Assembly: GCA_022925895.1 (NCBI GenBank)
Contig: JAKSYS010000498.1
Coordinates: 1-47,534, forward strand
DNA length: 47,534 nucleotides
Reading direction: 5' to 3'
DNA from: Fragilaria crotonensis
Taxonomy: Eukaryota; Bacillariophyta; Fragilariophyceae; Fragilariales; Fragilariaceae
Position numbers and translations under genes: made by a program
The notes under the pieces: model-generated
The model's input: the letters and a program-made list of their open reading frames with translations, nothing else
Databases searched by the model: none
Told to the model about the DNA's origin: nothing
Shown: positions 31,823 to 44,007 of the stretch, in pieces
Numbering within the stretch: the first letter of the stretch is position 1
Layout: each line of letters opens with the position of its first letter

Positions 31823-34800
31823 TTACATGCGGTAGAGGCCGAGGCCCGCACCGCAGTCCCATATCGGGGAAGGGGTTCGGCGCATCGGGTTGCGATCGGC
31901 GCGTAGGCAGCGGCTCGCGGAGCGAACCAGGGCGATCGCGAGGCGGGATCGTACGAAGCCACACACTTCGGAGTACGATCGCTTCCATTTGGAAGCAAGG
32001 CTGGAGGCTAGCCGCCGCGAAGCGGCGGTAGCCTCCACTCCTTGCATCCCATCCACCGAAAACACAAGGGGAGTGAAGGTGCGGCGTCGCGCAATGCAGA
32101 GGGCGCCGTATTTGGCCTTCTTCTCCGCCTCGTGTCGCTGGAGGACCTTCGCCGGAGCGGTGTTGCGATTCGAGGGGGCATCCGTGTCTGTGACTCGGAC
32201 ATCGAAGATCGCCGTTGTGCCGCGGGTCCAAAAACCGTGGACAGCGATGTCGCCTCGGAGTTCTGGGGTGGGCGCGGTGCGGTTGGCGCCCGCCACCTGC
32301 ACGTCCTGACTCGTTTGGATGAGGGGTTCGTCAGAGACTGTGGAGGGGGTGTGCGCCTGTCCGCAAAGCTGTCCCCACGTCGCCACGAGGTCGTTGTGGC
32401 GGTGGAGGATCAGCCCTCCCTTGCGGCAGGACATGGCGTGCTCCGTCGTGAAGCGTTCGCCACATCCATCGCATCGGAGGGGGAGAGATGTTGGCGTCAG
32501 GCCGAAGCGGAGGCGGACGCCGTCTCGGAATTCTTCGTCCGAGAGGTCGGAGCCGTTGAGAAGGCTCGGCAAGGTGGAGAGCCACGCGCCGGTCGCCGCC
32601 GACCGTACGATGCGTCGCTTCTCCAGTGGACGCGATCTCGCAAGGATCGCGTCCAAGCGGCTCGCGTGGACGCGAGACCGGCTCGCCTTCGCCGCGAGGC
32701 GACCTCGGGAAGCGTCACGTCTGTGCTCCGTAGCACAGAGCCTGTCGCCTGTCACCAAGGACCCCTGGAGGAGGGTCGTGCTCTCCTTCGACGCCGCGAA
32801 GCAGAAGTCGCCGGTGGTCGTCGGGTCCGGGATGCCCAGGCCTCCCAGGCGCGTCGGGAGAGCGAGGAGAGGGCGGAGCCGAGCAACCTCCTCAACCGTT
32901 GTGGCGAGGAGGGCCGGCAGGAAGACATTTGCAATCGCGGCCTCCAGCGGTGCGAAGGCCGGCGCGATGTCGGGTGTCACGCGCTGGAGGTACTGCCACT
33001 CCGCCTGGAGTGACTGCGACAGACCGGCGTAGGCGGTCTGTGGGTACCTCCTCGCTGCCGCCGCGAGGCGGTGGACACTCTCGACCCATTGCTGGACCTG
33101 AGGGTCCACCCACGCCGCCTCGGCGGCGCCCGATCCCACAAAGCCACCGAGATAGCGGTGCCCCTCCTCGTGTCGGAAATTGAACTCCGCGAGGGCCTCG
33201 AGGGCAGGTGGCGGGGTCGCGAGCGGGACGATGAGGATCGACTTGTCCGGCTCGGGGAAGTAACCCCGGCGCGGTCCAAGTTCGAGAAGGAGGCGCTGAG
33301 CCTCAGCGATGCCGTCGACGGGGCCTGCCATGGCCGCGTCGTCCGCGTACCATGGTTGGGCGACCGTGGGGACTTGCGCTCGAAGCGTCTCGGCGAGCGG
33401 CGACAGCGCGAGTCCGTAGAGCACCATGGAGAGGAGGTCGCCTTGCGTGACCCCCTCTCGCGAGAGGATGATCTCGCAATCTCCCCCGCGCCGTCGCAGG
33501 AGGAGTTGGGCGGAGTGCCGGTAGCAGTTGAAGCTGAACCGTGCCCCGTTGGCCCACGTGTGACGCACGGTCCATAGTGTGATAGCATGGCCTTGCGGCC
33601 GAGCTCGTTGAAGCCGTTGGTCGCGTCGACCAGAAGGACGGCCGAGGCTTCAGCCGAGGAGAGGCCTACGTCGTCGGCGATGGCCTCGAAGGCCTCGTCC
33701 AGCGTCATGTCAGCGAGGGGGACGACGGGGGGCGGTGGCGCAGCCATCAGTGGCTCGGGAGCCTGCGTGAGGGGGTCATCGTCGGCTGGCGGGTCTGGTG
33801 GCGGTGCCGGGAGCAACGAGGGGTCCGCGAAGACGTCACGCACGGCGTGTACGGCGCCTTCGATGCCCGCCTGCAGGCCGGCGCACAGGTTGTAGTTGCC
33901 GCATGCGGCGGTTGCCTGTGAGCCGATTGCCTTCAGCAGGCATTTGGCCCACAGGCGACGGTAGACTTCACCGATGCCGACCGGGCGAGTGCCTGGTTGC
34001 TTGTCAAGGGCGACCAGGCGATTCGCCATGACTGCCCGGTAGGCTGCCCAAGGCGGCGAGGTGTTGGCGAGCCAGTTGGTCCAGGCCGCCATCTCCTCTC
34101 GCATCGCTTCGGACTCTCGTCCGAAACGAAGAAGCCAGTTGGCGAGGTCGACGGCGTCGGTGCCGCCGGGGCCGGCGGCACCTGAGAGCCGTGAGGCGAT
34201 CGCCTCCACGTCGTCCTGTGTAGTGCACACAGGGACGGGGGCAGGGAGATCGGGATAGGGCTCGAAAGCCCCATCAGCTGCTCCCACAGAAGTCGGGTCG
34301 CGGAGGGCAGGGTGCTTCTCTTGAAGCACCTGCCAGACCGGTCGACCTGCTTTCGAGCAGAGGTCGTCGGGTTGGCGGACGCCGCCACCGGAGCGGTCGG
34401 TGAGCGTCCGCACGGCGGAGCGAAGTCGGCCGGAGAGGACGCGAGCGTTGAAGGAGCGCGCCTGCGCCTCTTCGTCGGGTGGACGGGAGGAGGGTTGCCG
34501 AGACTGGACTTCCCCCTCAGCGTCGTCGACCAAGGCCTTGAAGTGGCCTTGGTCCCACAAGTCCATTCGTTGCGCGAGGCGCGAACGAATGTCCTTGGAC
34601 CGACGAACTCCTGGTGTCGTCTGCAGCACTGTTGCGACAAACACCAGGGGTCGTTCCGAATTCCATCGGCGTTCGCGGACGCCGCGGAATTCGGAGGTGA
34701 GGATGGTAACGAATCGCCTCCCCACTCTGCCAGCAGGGGCCTGGTAGCGTGTGGTGGCGATTTGTGCCATCCTCCTCCATCGGCGCTGCCAGAGCGCGTC

Positions 34801-34868
34801 ATCGGAGAAGTCGCCATGGAGATGCGTCCCGTCGTTGTCGTGGACGTGATCTCCATAGGCCGTATCCA
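31823..34868 (-). pseudogene. Non-LTR retrotransposon reverse transcriptase with restriction-like endonuclease
   Basis: Strongly GC-rich, minus strand, in two frames. Frame 34868-33570 holds the RT start: ANRLVALDKQPGTRPVGIGEVYRR (broken here as ~282-305), LCAGLQAGIEGAVHAVR, and palm motif A LLVDATNGFN (412-421). An indel at about 33575 shifts to the frame ending at 31823 (581 residues): motif B REGVTQGDLLSMVLYG (37-52), motif C YADD (74-77), and RYLGGFVG. Then come a CCHC finger (C366, C369, H377, C381) and a restriction-like endonuclease domain (GDIAVHGFW, IFDVRVTD at 454-461). RT followed by finger and endonuclease is the layout of R2/NeSL/CRE-type elements. The 5' coding part continues at 40289-41118, separated by element E1. 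Base composition differs sharply from flanks. Confidence 0.85.
34867..34868. repeat. 2-bp target duplication of E1, left (CA)
   Basis: CA directly before the E1 end; the same CA follows the other end at 40289-40290. Deleting E1 plus one CA joins the two retroelement frames in phase. Confidence 0.5.
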
Positions 34869-37800
34869 CATCTAAGGGTGCTGATCCGAATACAAGGCGT
34901 AGTAATGAAAAAAATTAGCTCAGGCTTAAGGTAATTATTTTCTCGTATCCCTGAAATAAACAACTCAGCTATCTTCTCCACCTACGAGCCTTTTTCTCGT
35001 ATTTCCGTAAGGTGGACCTCCGTACATTTGATGTACAATTATCTTATTTCCATAACAAAATATTCCAGGATTGCAGTGGTCAGACTTCAATATTCCCTTG
35101 CTAACTAGAGGTTTTTATCCTAACCATTTTAGTAAGTTTTGCTGGTAATGTTTCTCCTTCCCAACCTTTTCTCTTCGTAACTTCCACTCTACCTGTTCGT
35201 GTTTACTAAATTTCCAAAACAGAAGTATGTCTCAACACGGGGGTGCTTTACGTGTATGCTACACACTAAACCTTAAATTCCACCAATGCAGGCTCCTACT
35301 AATTTCATTTTGTGAAGTTCATCATACAAATAATGGCATTTCCTGAAAATGTATTATTTGTACTCCTGGGAACTCACAATTTGTCATTTTTGTCATTTTC
35401 GGTCCATGTCAAAGTATTCACCTTGCGTGCAGGTTTATTCTTGTATCCAATGGTGCTACTCAAAATTTGAGTGCATTTTGATTTGTTCCCTACAATAAAA
35501 TGCAGCAGTTACTTACGACTTGTACCTTCAGCGTTTGCAGTTGAGGTATCGTCTCCTTTAAAGAAAAGGGTTGTTCTCCATCACTTCAGTTGGTGGTAAG
35601 TGCCATGTATTGGTAAAATTGCCGACAGTGTTGTCACAGTACTTACCACTTGTGTTCTTTAAACTTTGCTGTACTCGAATATGTGAAATCTGTCAATTGA
35701 TTAATGAGATCACGTTGTCACCCGCCTTACAATTATGTTGCAGTGAACATTTAATGACTGCTACCTGCATGATGTGCATGGCAAAAAAATAATCAGTAAC
35801 ATACAATGATAAAACAAGCACAAGAACATGAATACTAGTTGTAATTGAGATGTCGCAAAAGGATGGACACATCCTTTAATTTAGACATCGCTCGCAATTA
35901 CTACTTCTTCTCTGGTTTGTTTGATTTGCAAAGTGGGTACAGCAGAAGGACAACAATCATTCATCAAATGAGCAAAAGAACAGTGGCAATTATTTATCAG
36001 ACAAACCGATTCATCATCATCATGGCACAAAATGCAATGTTCATTGCTACGTACTACTGGAAAACACATCAACCACATCTGATGGTGTTTTGTTTTTTGC
36101 TCTTTGCCAGCAGGGTAGGTGCTGTTAAAGTGATGTAAATCAGACGGCAAATAAAAGTGGACAATGTTGTTGTCAGAATATCATCATCGGCTGAACATTG
36201 TGAGAACATATTTGAGCTTCCCACCCTTCTTGATTTTTTGAATGTATGATATAAGAGCAGCCACGTATACAAATTTCAGGGAAAATATACATGGGACTCC
36301 TTATATACTCCCAACAAAATTGATTGGCTGCAAGTGTGACCGTTGGAAAAAAGGTTTTAATTGCAGTATGCACTGGTCTGCATATTGTACATACTACTTC
36401 CTCATCTTGATGCTGCAGTGATTTGAAATTTGAATGCGATTCCACAAACATATTAGAAAGCAGTATCATGATTACAATTTCACATGTATTTGGAGTACAG
36501 GGGGAAATCATTATACATCCAATTTGAATTACGTACTGCACTTCTACTACTTCATCTCCGTATCAGGAATAACTGAAAAGCATATCTCCTTGAATTTCTT
36601 GATTCCAATTAGTCAAGGATGGCATCGCATGAAATGACATTTTGTGACTTGATTCAGAATCCACCAGCATCCACAGCCCTTGTCGAGCCACATCATCACA
36701 TTTGACAAATTGTTCAAGGACACAACTGTTGTTCCAACATTCAGTCCTCTTTCTGCACGCTCCATCACTGCTGCTTTGATAAATGGAATATCATATTCAT
36801 GAGTGCATGTGAGTAGTTGACTGGGGGAACATTTTGAAATGTTTCGACTTCGTTCGTTTTTGCTGCATGTGCTACAAGTTCAGTGTGTGGTAGTACTAGT
36901 GCAGTACGTGGAGGACCAGCCAGTGCCATCACACACGGTGCGTGCTAAAGTGCTGGTGCATAAAGCACAGGTTTCCAGCAGTGTACTGTGGCACACTTCA
37001 AATCAGTGCAAGTACTGTCTTTGTTTTTATTTGCCTGCTAATGCAGTGCTGAAGCTACGACAGTAGTAGTCGAAGTACTTGAATAGTACTGACTGCATGA
37101 AATCGTTGCTGCTGAGAAATAATTTCTAACATTATTCTTCTGTTTGCAAGTGTGTACTACAACTCAGGAGAATTAAAACCATTGAGAGATAGTTGAGATT
37201 TGGTTTGAAGGTCACCAGGGTCCTTGTCGCTTTCTGAAGTGTTTTCACCTGGTCACCTGCGAGAGGTTGCGCAGTAATAGCGTTTTCCGAACCAGTTGTG
37301 CCTTACCATTGAATCACCAAGATTGTATTGTCTCTACGGAGTTCATTGGCAACCGACACTAGATTCATCTGAATCTACACACAGATAAACCCTGTGTGCT
37401 GGTATTTCAAAAGCCACCATATTTAAATGCAACCAAGGCTGCTGGAACACTCAAATTAAAGAAACACAGCAATTGCATCAGCAGCCACCAGCCACATCAA
37501 GATCCTCGTTGCAGTCCACAATTCCAAGACAATAATTTTCGACCAAACTTTTTGCTACTACAAGTTCGCAGGCAAAGAAGCGAAGCGCGGTGCTGTCTCT
37601 TATCGCACCTCCTGTTGCATCTAAGAAACAGCAGCAAGAAATGTATGACAAATGGGGGAGGGATCCTGTCATGTTTGCTCTAGTGAAGGCAGCAGTAATC
37701 AATGCGTGTACCGCCAAGAAGGCCTGTGCCGATGATATACTGCTCTTCACAAGAATTCCAAGAACAACAATGCGTCAACACAAGGCTGCATTTCAAGAAG

Positions 37801-40288
37801 CTGCAAAGCTGCACATTATTCACATGCCGGATGATCTTCCCAAAAGCAAAATATGCGCCTCTGTTAACTGCAGACGACTGCAAATTCCTGGCGGATATAG
37901 TAGACGATCTTGAGATCTTCGGAACAATGGCATGACACGAGCTGAGATAACCACAAATAGTGATGGAATTGAAACAATGTGCCTCAAGACAGCAAGCCAC
38001 AAACCAATATGACTACCTTGCACGCAATTGCAAGCTATCTGGATTGACCACTTCTTGTCGGACATGATTAAATGATGGTGCTGTTCTGGAAACAAGATCA
38101 AGCCTTCTGCAATTGCAATCTACTCAGCAGCTTTCCTTGTCTTGATTTAAATCCTTCCAATGTGCTGAAGGTGATTTCACGAAGGTTGGGAAGCATGTGC
38201 CAAGTCTTGACATGCCTCAGTTCATCATGTCTTTGTTGCCTCCGCAATACCAATTACTTCAACCAAGTTTGGTGCATGCTGGATGTGGGTTTGCAATTCT
38301 CAACTCCGGCTGCAAGAGTTAATATTGCAAGAATGAGGGAATGTGTCTTCCAATCACATGCTGCAAAGCAAGAATGTGCAATACGACAAGGCTGCTTGGC
38401 AACAAGAGATTGTTTTTTGTACGCATGTATTTGCAATATATCGACAGCAATATATTGTATTGGCTTGTCTAACAATGGCTGATCATACCAGTGTATTGTC
38501 TTGGTTAGTCCAATAAGAATACCAATACATTCTATTGATTTGCTCCGATGACAAAATTCCAACACACTTGTTATAAAAAATGTGAAAATGTGCATTAAAA
38601 AATTCTTTTACCGTTGTAGCTATGATGTGACTTGACTCCGGAGTACCAGGTGCTCCAGGTACTAATTATTTACTTCAAGTCCTCCAAGTACACGCAATTT
38701 ATTGCCAAGATGCACTGTTTATTGTATATAGGTTTCTCTCAAAACCATTTTTTACTGATGTACACAGAGTGTATTCGTATTATACTGACAACACCAATTT
38801 AAGAATTGTGTGTTACTGGCTAGTACATTACAGCAAGCATTTTGCGCGTGTATGTAGCACAAACGTCATGACTCCGGTCTCTAGAGTAACACTTTTTTTC
38901 GAGTCCAATTTCATGCTACGGTAGTATACATAATACAGAAATACAGACTACGTATATAGTAGTACGCACTCCAATTTTTCGATGTGGAGTTCTGGTTCAT
39001 AGACGTTCAAATGTATCATATAATAATAAAACAAAAAACAAGCATGCCTTGCGAGACAATTTGAGCATATATTTTTTACTTGGAAATGAGAGGCATGCGG
39101 TGACAAGTATGCATTGTATTGCAAGTATGCATACAAACTAAATTACTTTTATTTTGTATGAATATGGTGTACCACAGTATTTACATGACGAGCATCAACA
39201 TACGCATTTACTGATATACTACTAGTACTTATACACGGGGTACACGGTCCAGGTTCCAGGTATGCATTTAAACCACCGTGTAACACGACAACAAAATGTG
39301 ACATCACTTCAAAACCATCACATGCACAAAGCAAGGCTCCGGCTGCTTCTTCTTCATCTCCCTGCTCTTCATTTCCTCTGCAACAAAGAAGTGGAGTAAT
39401 AAGACATTTGTTGGTAAGAGATTTCTCATGCAAACAACATTTGCAGATTGGTTGGTCGTTGTCAAGAAATTGGTGCGAAAATGTTAGCAGTACAAAATGT
39501 GAGTAGAGAATAAAATGATTGTACAGCAAACCACGCCATGAACTCCGATGAGCTCTCAGCATTTTTTCTCAATGAATGGCTTACCATTTTGACAACAGCA
39601 TCATGGGTGCTGCGCTCTCACAAAGGTCTCTCATTTTTATTGATCAGTGGCATTGCTTCTTTTTCAACAGCAGTTTGATTGTTGTCATGACAAACTGCTG
39701 TGAAGGAAGAAAAATTACGACTGAAAATGAATGCCAGTAGTTGATGGAGTACTCGGAGTACCCTACAAATTTCTAAATGTTATCTCCTACTCTGGAAGTA
39801 CACAGTAAAGTAAAATAGGGTTCAGAGTATTTCTTTAAAACTGCATGAGTACATGTGCTCGTACCAGGTATACCTGTCATTTTTGATAACACTTACATTA
39901 AATTGCTGGTGTGAAGGCTTGAAAACACACGCGCATCATTCCGATACAGCCTGATCAGAAAACTGAGGAGGGGCTGAGCCATAAATCTGACCACAAATAA
40001 ATTGTAATTCAATAAAAGCAAAGGTAACTGTACTACGTAATTACGCAAGTTGGTAATATGATGATTTACGAACTTGTTTGACACAAATCAGAAAATATTT
40101 CTATGGGATTCACCTACTGTTCACGTAAATTGCAAATGGGAGATATTTTTGGTTCCTGAAAGTTGTATGGAAATGGGCTACGATGCATGCATACCTGAGC
40201 TTTTCATCAGATTCCTGAACTTTGAAATGGGATTACAAGGAAAAATTCTACTATAAACGTCACAACCTCAGATCGGCACCCTTAGATG
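34869..40288. mobile_element. Element E1: 5,420-bp AT-rich TIR element inside the retrotransposon
   Basis: The ends are inverted repeats beginning CATCTAAGGGTGC (34869-34881 and complement at 40276-40288), matching at 19 of the first 21 positions. It interrupts the GC-rich reverse transcriptase gene, is flanked by CA on both sides, and its removal restores the frame. Subterminal motifs GCTCAGG (34918), TTCCTGAA (40153), CCTGAGC (40194) and TTCCTGAAC (40212) are shared with E2. Inside, the only recognisable coding remnant is the pogo-like fragment at 37564-38046. The remaining frames are short and unsupported. The superfamily is unassigned; a 2-bp duplication narrows it but CA excludes strict TA-specific insertion. 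Confidence 0.7.
37564..38046 (+). pseudogene. Fragment of pogo-like transposase within E1
   Basis: Diverged copy of the N-terminal half of the transposase at 22118-24780. Shared blocks are EMYDKWGRDPVMFALVKAAVINA, IPRTTMRQHKAAFQEAAKLH, and APLLTADDCKFLADI, in the same order but with several frame changes. The catalytic aspartates are absent. It ends near 38046, after a stretch matching the SGL block of the longer copy. It could be a capture by E1 or a separate older insertion. Confidence 0.75.
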
Positions 40289-41118
40289 CAGCAGGCGATC
40301 TGCCGCGGTTACGAAGTAGCCGGGCAGATCGGCCCCCGCGTCCGGCGTTACTGCCGGTCCGGGGTCCGCCTCTGGATCTTCCCGTGCGGTGGCGTTGGCC
40401 CTATTGGCCGCTGCCACTGTCACGGGGGGGCAAGCAGGAATCGGGTCCTCGCCAGCGTTGGCGGCCGTCTCTGGATCCGTCGGGGCGGGCAAGGAGGGGT
40501 CGGCGTTGTCGTCGTCGGGCGTCGGAGCGGGGGTCCGATCCAGTGGCTCCGGGGTCATGCCGACGTCACCGTCGACGTCGATCGTCGATGCGGATGGTTG
40601 TCGGGTTGTCTGGGGAGGCGCTGGGGGGATCTCGGTCGCGGTCGGAACGGCAGCTGGGGGGGCGGATTCAATTGCTGGGGTGGGCTCTGTGGTCGCAGTG
40701 GTGCTGGGGCTGGCGAAGAAACATCGGAGAGTCGCTGTTGTCGGCGGCGGCAGCGGCGCTCGCTTGTTCTGGCAGTTGTTGAAGCAGCTGCACGAAGTGC
40801 AGCGCCTGTTCGCAACTCGGCAGGGACAAGCGGCAGAGCGAGCTGTCGGCCGTGACAGAGCACAGGTCGACGATCTGGAGCAGTCACAGCAGCGCTGAAG
40901 GACTTGTCGCTGTCGACGCTGCGGTGGTTCAAGAGTTGAACCATCGTCTGCGTCGACGTGCGAGTCGTCATACAACGGCTGCGGACGGACAGAGGACGGA
41001 CGCTCGCGCGTTGTACCGTGGGGTACGAGCGCGCTACGCGTCGAGGAGTTTTGAATTTCCTGGCGCGCGGTGGGCAACATGAGGCGACGATGACCGACAC
41101 CGTCGATCACCGCCGGCG
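40289..41118 (-). pseudogene. 5' coding part of the GC-rich retrotransposon, with Cys-rich domain
   Basis: A GC-rich minus-strand frame between E1 and E2. It carries a dense Cys cluster (CCDCSRSSTC, ACPCRVANRRC, SCSCFNNCQNK), a putative nucleic-acid-binding domain. A long Pro/Ala/Thr/Asp-rich linker and GYFVTAADRLL follow up to the E1 edge. Codon phase at 40289 continues exactly into the reverse transcriptase frame at 34866 once E1 and one CA are removed. GC content agrees with the downstream part. The true start lies upstream of 41118, cut by E2. Cys-rich N-terminal regions are common in R2/NeSL-like elements, although this exact pattern is not one I can name. Confidence 0.65.
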
Positions 41119-42805
41119 CATCTAAGAGTGCCAAAACCAAGTCAGCTATTGGATATGAAAAACAAATCACCTTTAATATGATATTTTTTTGCTCGTACTT
41201 TTTACCTAAATTATAGGTATAAACTTAGGACTAAAGAGCTCGTACCTTGTGAGTATGAGGCAAGTTACTTCGTATTCCTGAACCCAAAAAATTTTTTCTT
41301 CCTGAACTTATTCGTCTCTTTCATACGAGCTCATACCTTGCATTCCTGAACTCTGAAGTTTTGAATCCTGAAATCTGATGACTCATCTTTACTAGCTCCA
41401 GAGTGGCATTCCTGAGCTCTGGGACTTGGAATATCTGAACTGAACCAATTCTTCATTTGTTTTGGTGAATTTCAATTCCTGAATTCGACATGCGCAATGA
41501 AGAAGTTTGCTGGTTATTGTGTATGATGTAATCACAGGATTCCTGAGCTGACGTTCTTCATATAATTGATTGAACTTTTGCTCATTTATATGAGCTGTTG
41601 CATAGGTATGTATGACTCTGGAATTGAATTTTAACTTATTGTGTTATGTATGCGGTTTTGATGAAACATTCTACAAATTCTTACTCACCCTCTCATCAAT
41701 TAACAGCTTCCTTCTTCACATCTCCATCAACATATATAGTTGTTATAAATCCAGAGAAGTTGTTATCCTCATCAGAGTTGTCATTTAACTCATCCGTGCA
41801 TTTGTATGAGTGTCATCAAACAGTTTCTTGGCCCCATGAACGGACTGTTGTGACAGACACATCTTTACGACTTACTGTTTGAATGTTGGGCTGATTTCTT
41901 TCTACCATTCTTTATGGCCAAGTATAATTCATCGGATTTCCTCATGCAAGTCTCTGACCAAGCACAACCTTCCCCATTATCAGAAGGTGTAAAGCAGTGG
42001 CTGTGGAATGTGGCATTGCAAAGATGCGGTTAGAATTTAAGATGTCTTTATTTTTCCTTTCATGTACTATCATAGCTTACCGGTAGGTTGTTTTTTGTCC
42101 TCATCTGCTCATGTAGTATCCATTTTCTGTTTTGAATGAGCAATAACAAAACAAGTCAGTTGGTTGGTTGCCGCCTTGGTGATCATGAATGACAATCCAC
42201 TTCATTCTTACCATTTTCCCTGCCTATCCCAAGCCACCAATTTTGGGTTCCGCGAATGTTGCTGTGCTTCATGAACCCTCACATTGTTTTCTCATCTTCA
42301 CTGAAATGCGAATGAAATTTTTTAAGAGCTTCAATATGGAGAACACGTGTCTTTTGATACAACCACCCTTGACCATACTGATTTGATGCTCTTCGTAAAG
42401 GTCCATCATGCTCATGCCAATTAAGCTGCTGCTTAGCCCTGGAATTGATGATATTACATGGCTGTTGCTTGATTTCCTGATTTTAATAGTTGAAGGTAGG
42501 GATGGTGGATTTCTGTATTGAGCCCTCTGTCCTTGCGTTGTATCAATTTTTGGTGGCACTTACCTCCTTGTTGTTACTTTGAATCAGATCATTGGGATCT
42601 GTTTGTCACATGTCGCGTAATGAGTTTCTCCTTTGTTTCCAAGTGCTGGGCTTTGAAGCAGTCATGCCTGTCGCATCAAGGCCATGGTTGTATTTGTGTT
42701 TCTTCTTTTGTGTGAAATTTTTTTGAATGCTGAAATGGCCGTTTATGGGATAGTAGTACATTGCCCTTTGAATTTGTTTGTGTAGATTGTCGTACACACA
42801 GGTAC

Positions 42806-42837
42806 TGAATTTGAATTTGAATTCAAATTCAAATTCA
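42806..42837. repeat. Perfect 32-bp palindrome
   Basis: Two 16-base arms built on TGAATT(TGAATT)n pair without mismatch around an EcoRI-like GAATTC centre. It lies within E2. Confidence 0.9.
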
Positions 42838-42951
42838 TACTGTACACTTCCTTCATGTTCTACATACACCAAAAATGTACAGCATGCACATGTACAGTTC
42901 TTGGGAGGCATGCTTTCCCAAAAATCTGTGGTGCGGTTCCTTCACATCTCG

Positions 42952-43657
42952 TCACGCTTCATTTACACCTTCTCCTGGTGATCTTTGACTGGTAGAGCTC
43001 CAACCCCACCAGTACAAAAATCTGTGCTCCGCAAATTTATGCATGGCCTCTTCATCACTGGATACCACTGGTTGATCTTTCTTGTCGTCTCTTCTTTCCT
43101 GTGCCACTTTTCTAAATTTCTCAAATTCATTCTCTGATACCAAAGTTTTGCACCTTCATCTTGCAGCATGTTGCAGGAGGCCCACAACTCCAAACCTTGC
43201 CTGCACGTGGAAACAAAGTTGCATCAGAGGAACGTGGAAACAAAGTTGCATCAGAGGAACTTTGCAAAGACCCCGATACAATCCATGCAAATCCTTGAGC
43301 ATTCTTGTCCAATAATGCGTCAGCAATTGTCTTTGGAAGTAGCAAAGCACCAATGATGAACCAGCTTCATTTCCACTTCCATTGTGAAGTATAACACATG
43401 AGATAACAAAAGAGTCAGGGCACTCAACAATGGTTTTAAATTGGTCTCCATCTTTGCCAAGTGGGCATCCAATAATCACAATGGATGGATCCAATTGTAG
43501 GAGCAATACACTTCAAATCAGCATCTGTAGAATTGAATGATGTCCTGTAGATTTGTTTTAGAGCTTCTGTTGCACATTCAGACCTTCTCACCTCAAGTTT
43601 GTTTGTCGCAGCTTTTGTACTAATGCCAAATTTTGTTGCAATCTTCTCTTTCATCAT
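42952..43657 (-). pseudogene. Unrecognised broken gene inside E2
   Basis: Overlapping minus-strand frames (43657-43436, 43506-43156, 43345-43127, 43143-42952) look like parts of one protein. Protein-like stretches are KFGISTKAATNKLEVRR, IVIIGCPLGKDGDQFKTIVE and SENEFEKFRKVAQERRDD. I recognise no family. Codon composition is ordinary for the region. It may be an unidentified transposase of E2 or a captured host fragment. No catalytic triad could be placed. Confidence 0.35.
43206..43259. repeat. Perfect 27-bp tandem duplication
   Basis: Two identical 27-bp units beginning CGTGGAAACAAAG. On the minus strand they keep frame and add a repeated nonapeptide (PLMQLCFHV). Confidence 0.9.
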
Positions 43658-43979
43658 GTGTCAAAATCCTACCAATCACGCATTGGGACGATGTTGTGTT
43701 GGAGCCAGATACACACCATCCAACCATGAGGACTCTCATTCGGCATCAGAATCAAATCGGGTGGAACCAGCTATTCATGGGACAATTAAGTTGGGAGTGG
43801 TGTCGGCATCAGCAAAAATACTTTGCTCACCAATGTGCCCATGATGACCTTACTCAACAAAGCTTATTGTGGCAAGCAAGTATCATTCACTTCTTCTAAC
43901 AGTGATGGTATACACTCTGAAAAGAGCAAAACCAAGAAGTCCATGGGCACGACATGCGGACTCATGCAGTTGCTTCCAA

Positions 43980-44007
43980 GTGCAAAGTGCAAAGTGCAAA
44001 GTGCAAA
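43980..44007. repeat. (GTGCAAA)4 microsatellite
   Basis: Four perfect 7-bp units within E2. Confidence 0.9.

Noticed and set aside
32042-33577. Long plus-strand frames opposite the reverse transcriptase
   Set aside because: GC-rich DNA has few stops; the real motifs (YADD, CCHC, endonuclease) are on the minus strand.
40222-40898. Plus-strand GC-rich frames between E1 and E2
   Set aside because: Shadows of the minus-strand Cys-rich frame, whose phase continues into the RT gene.
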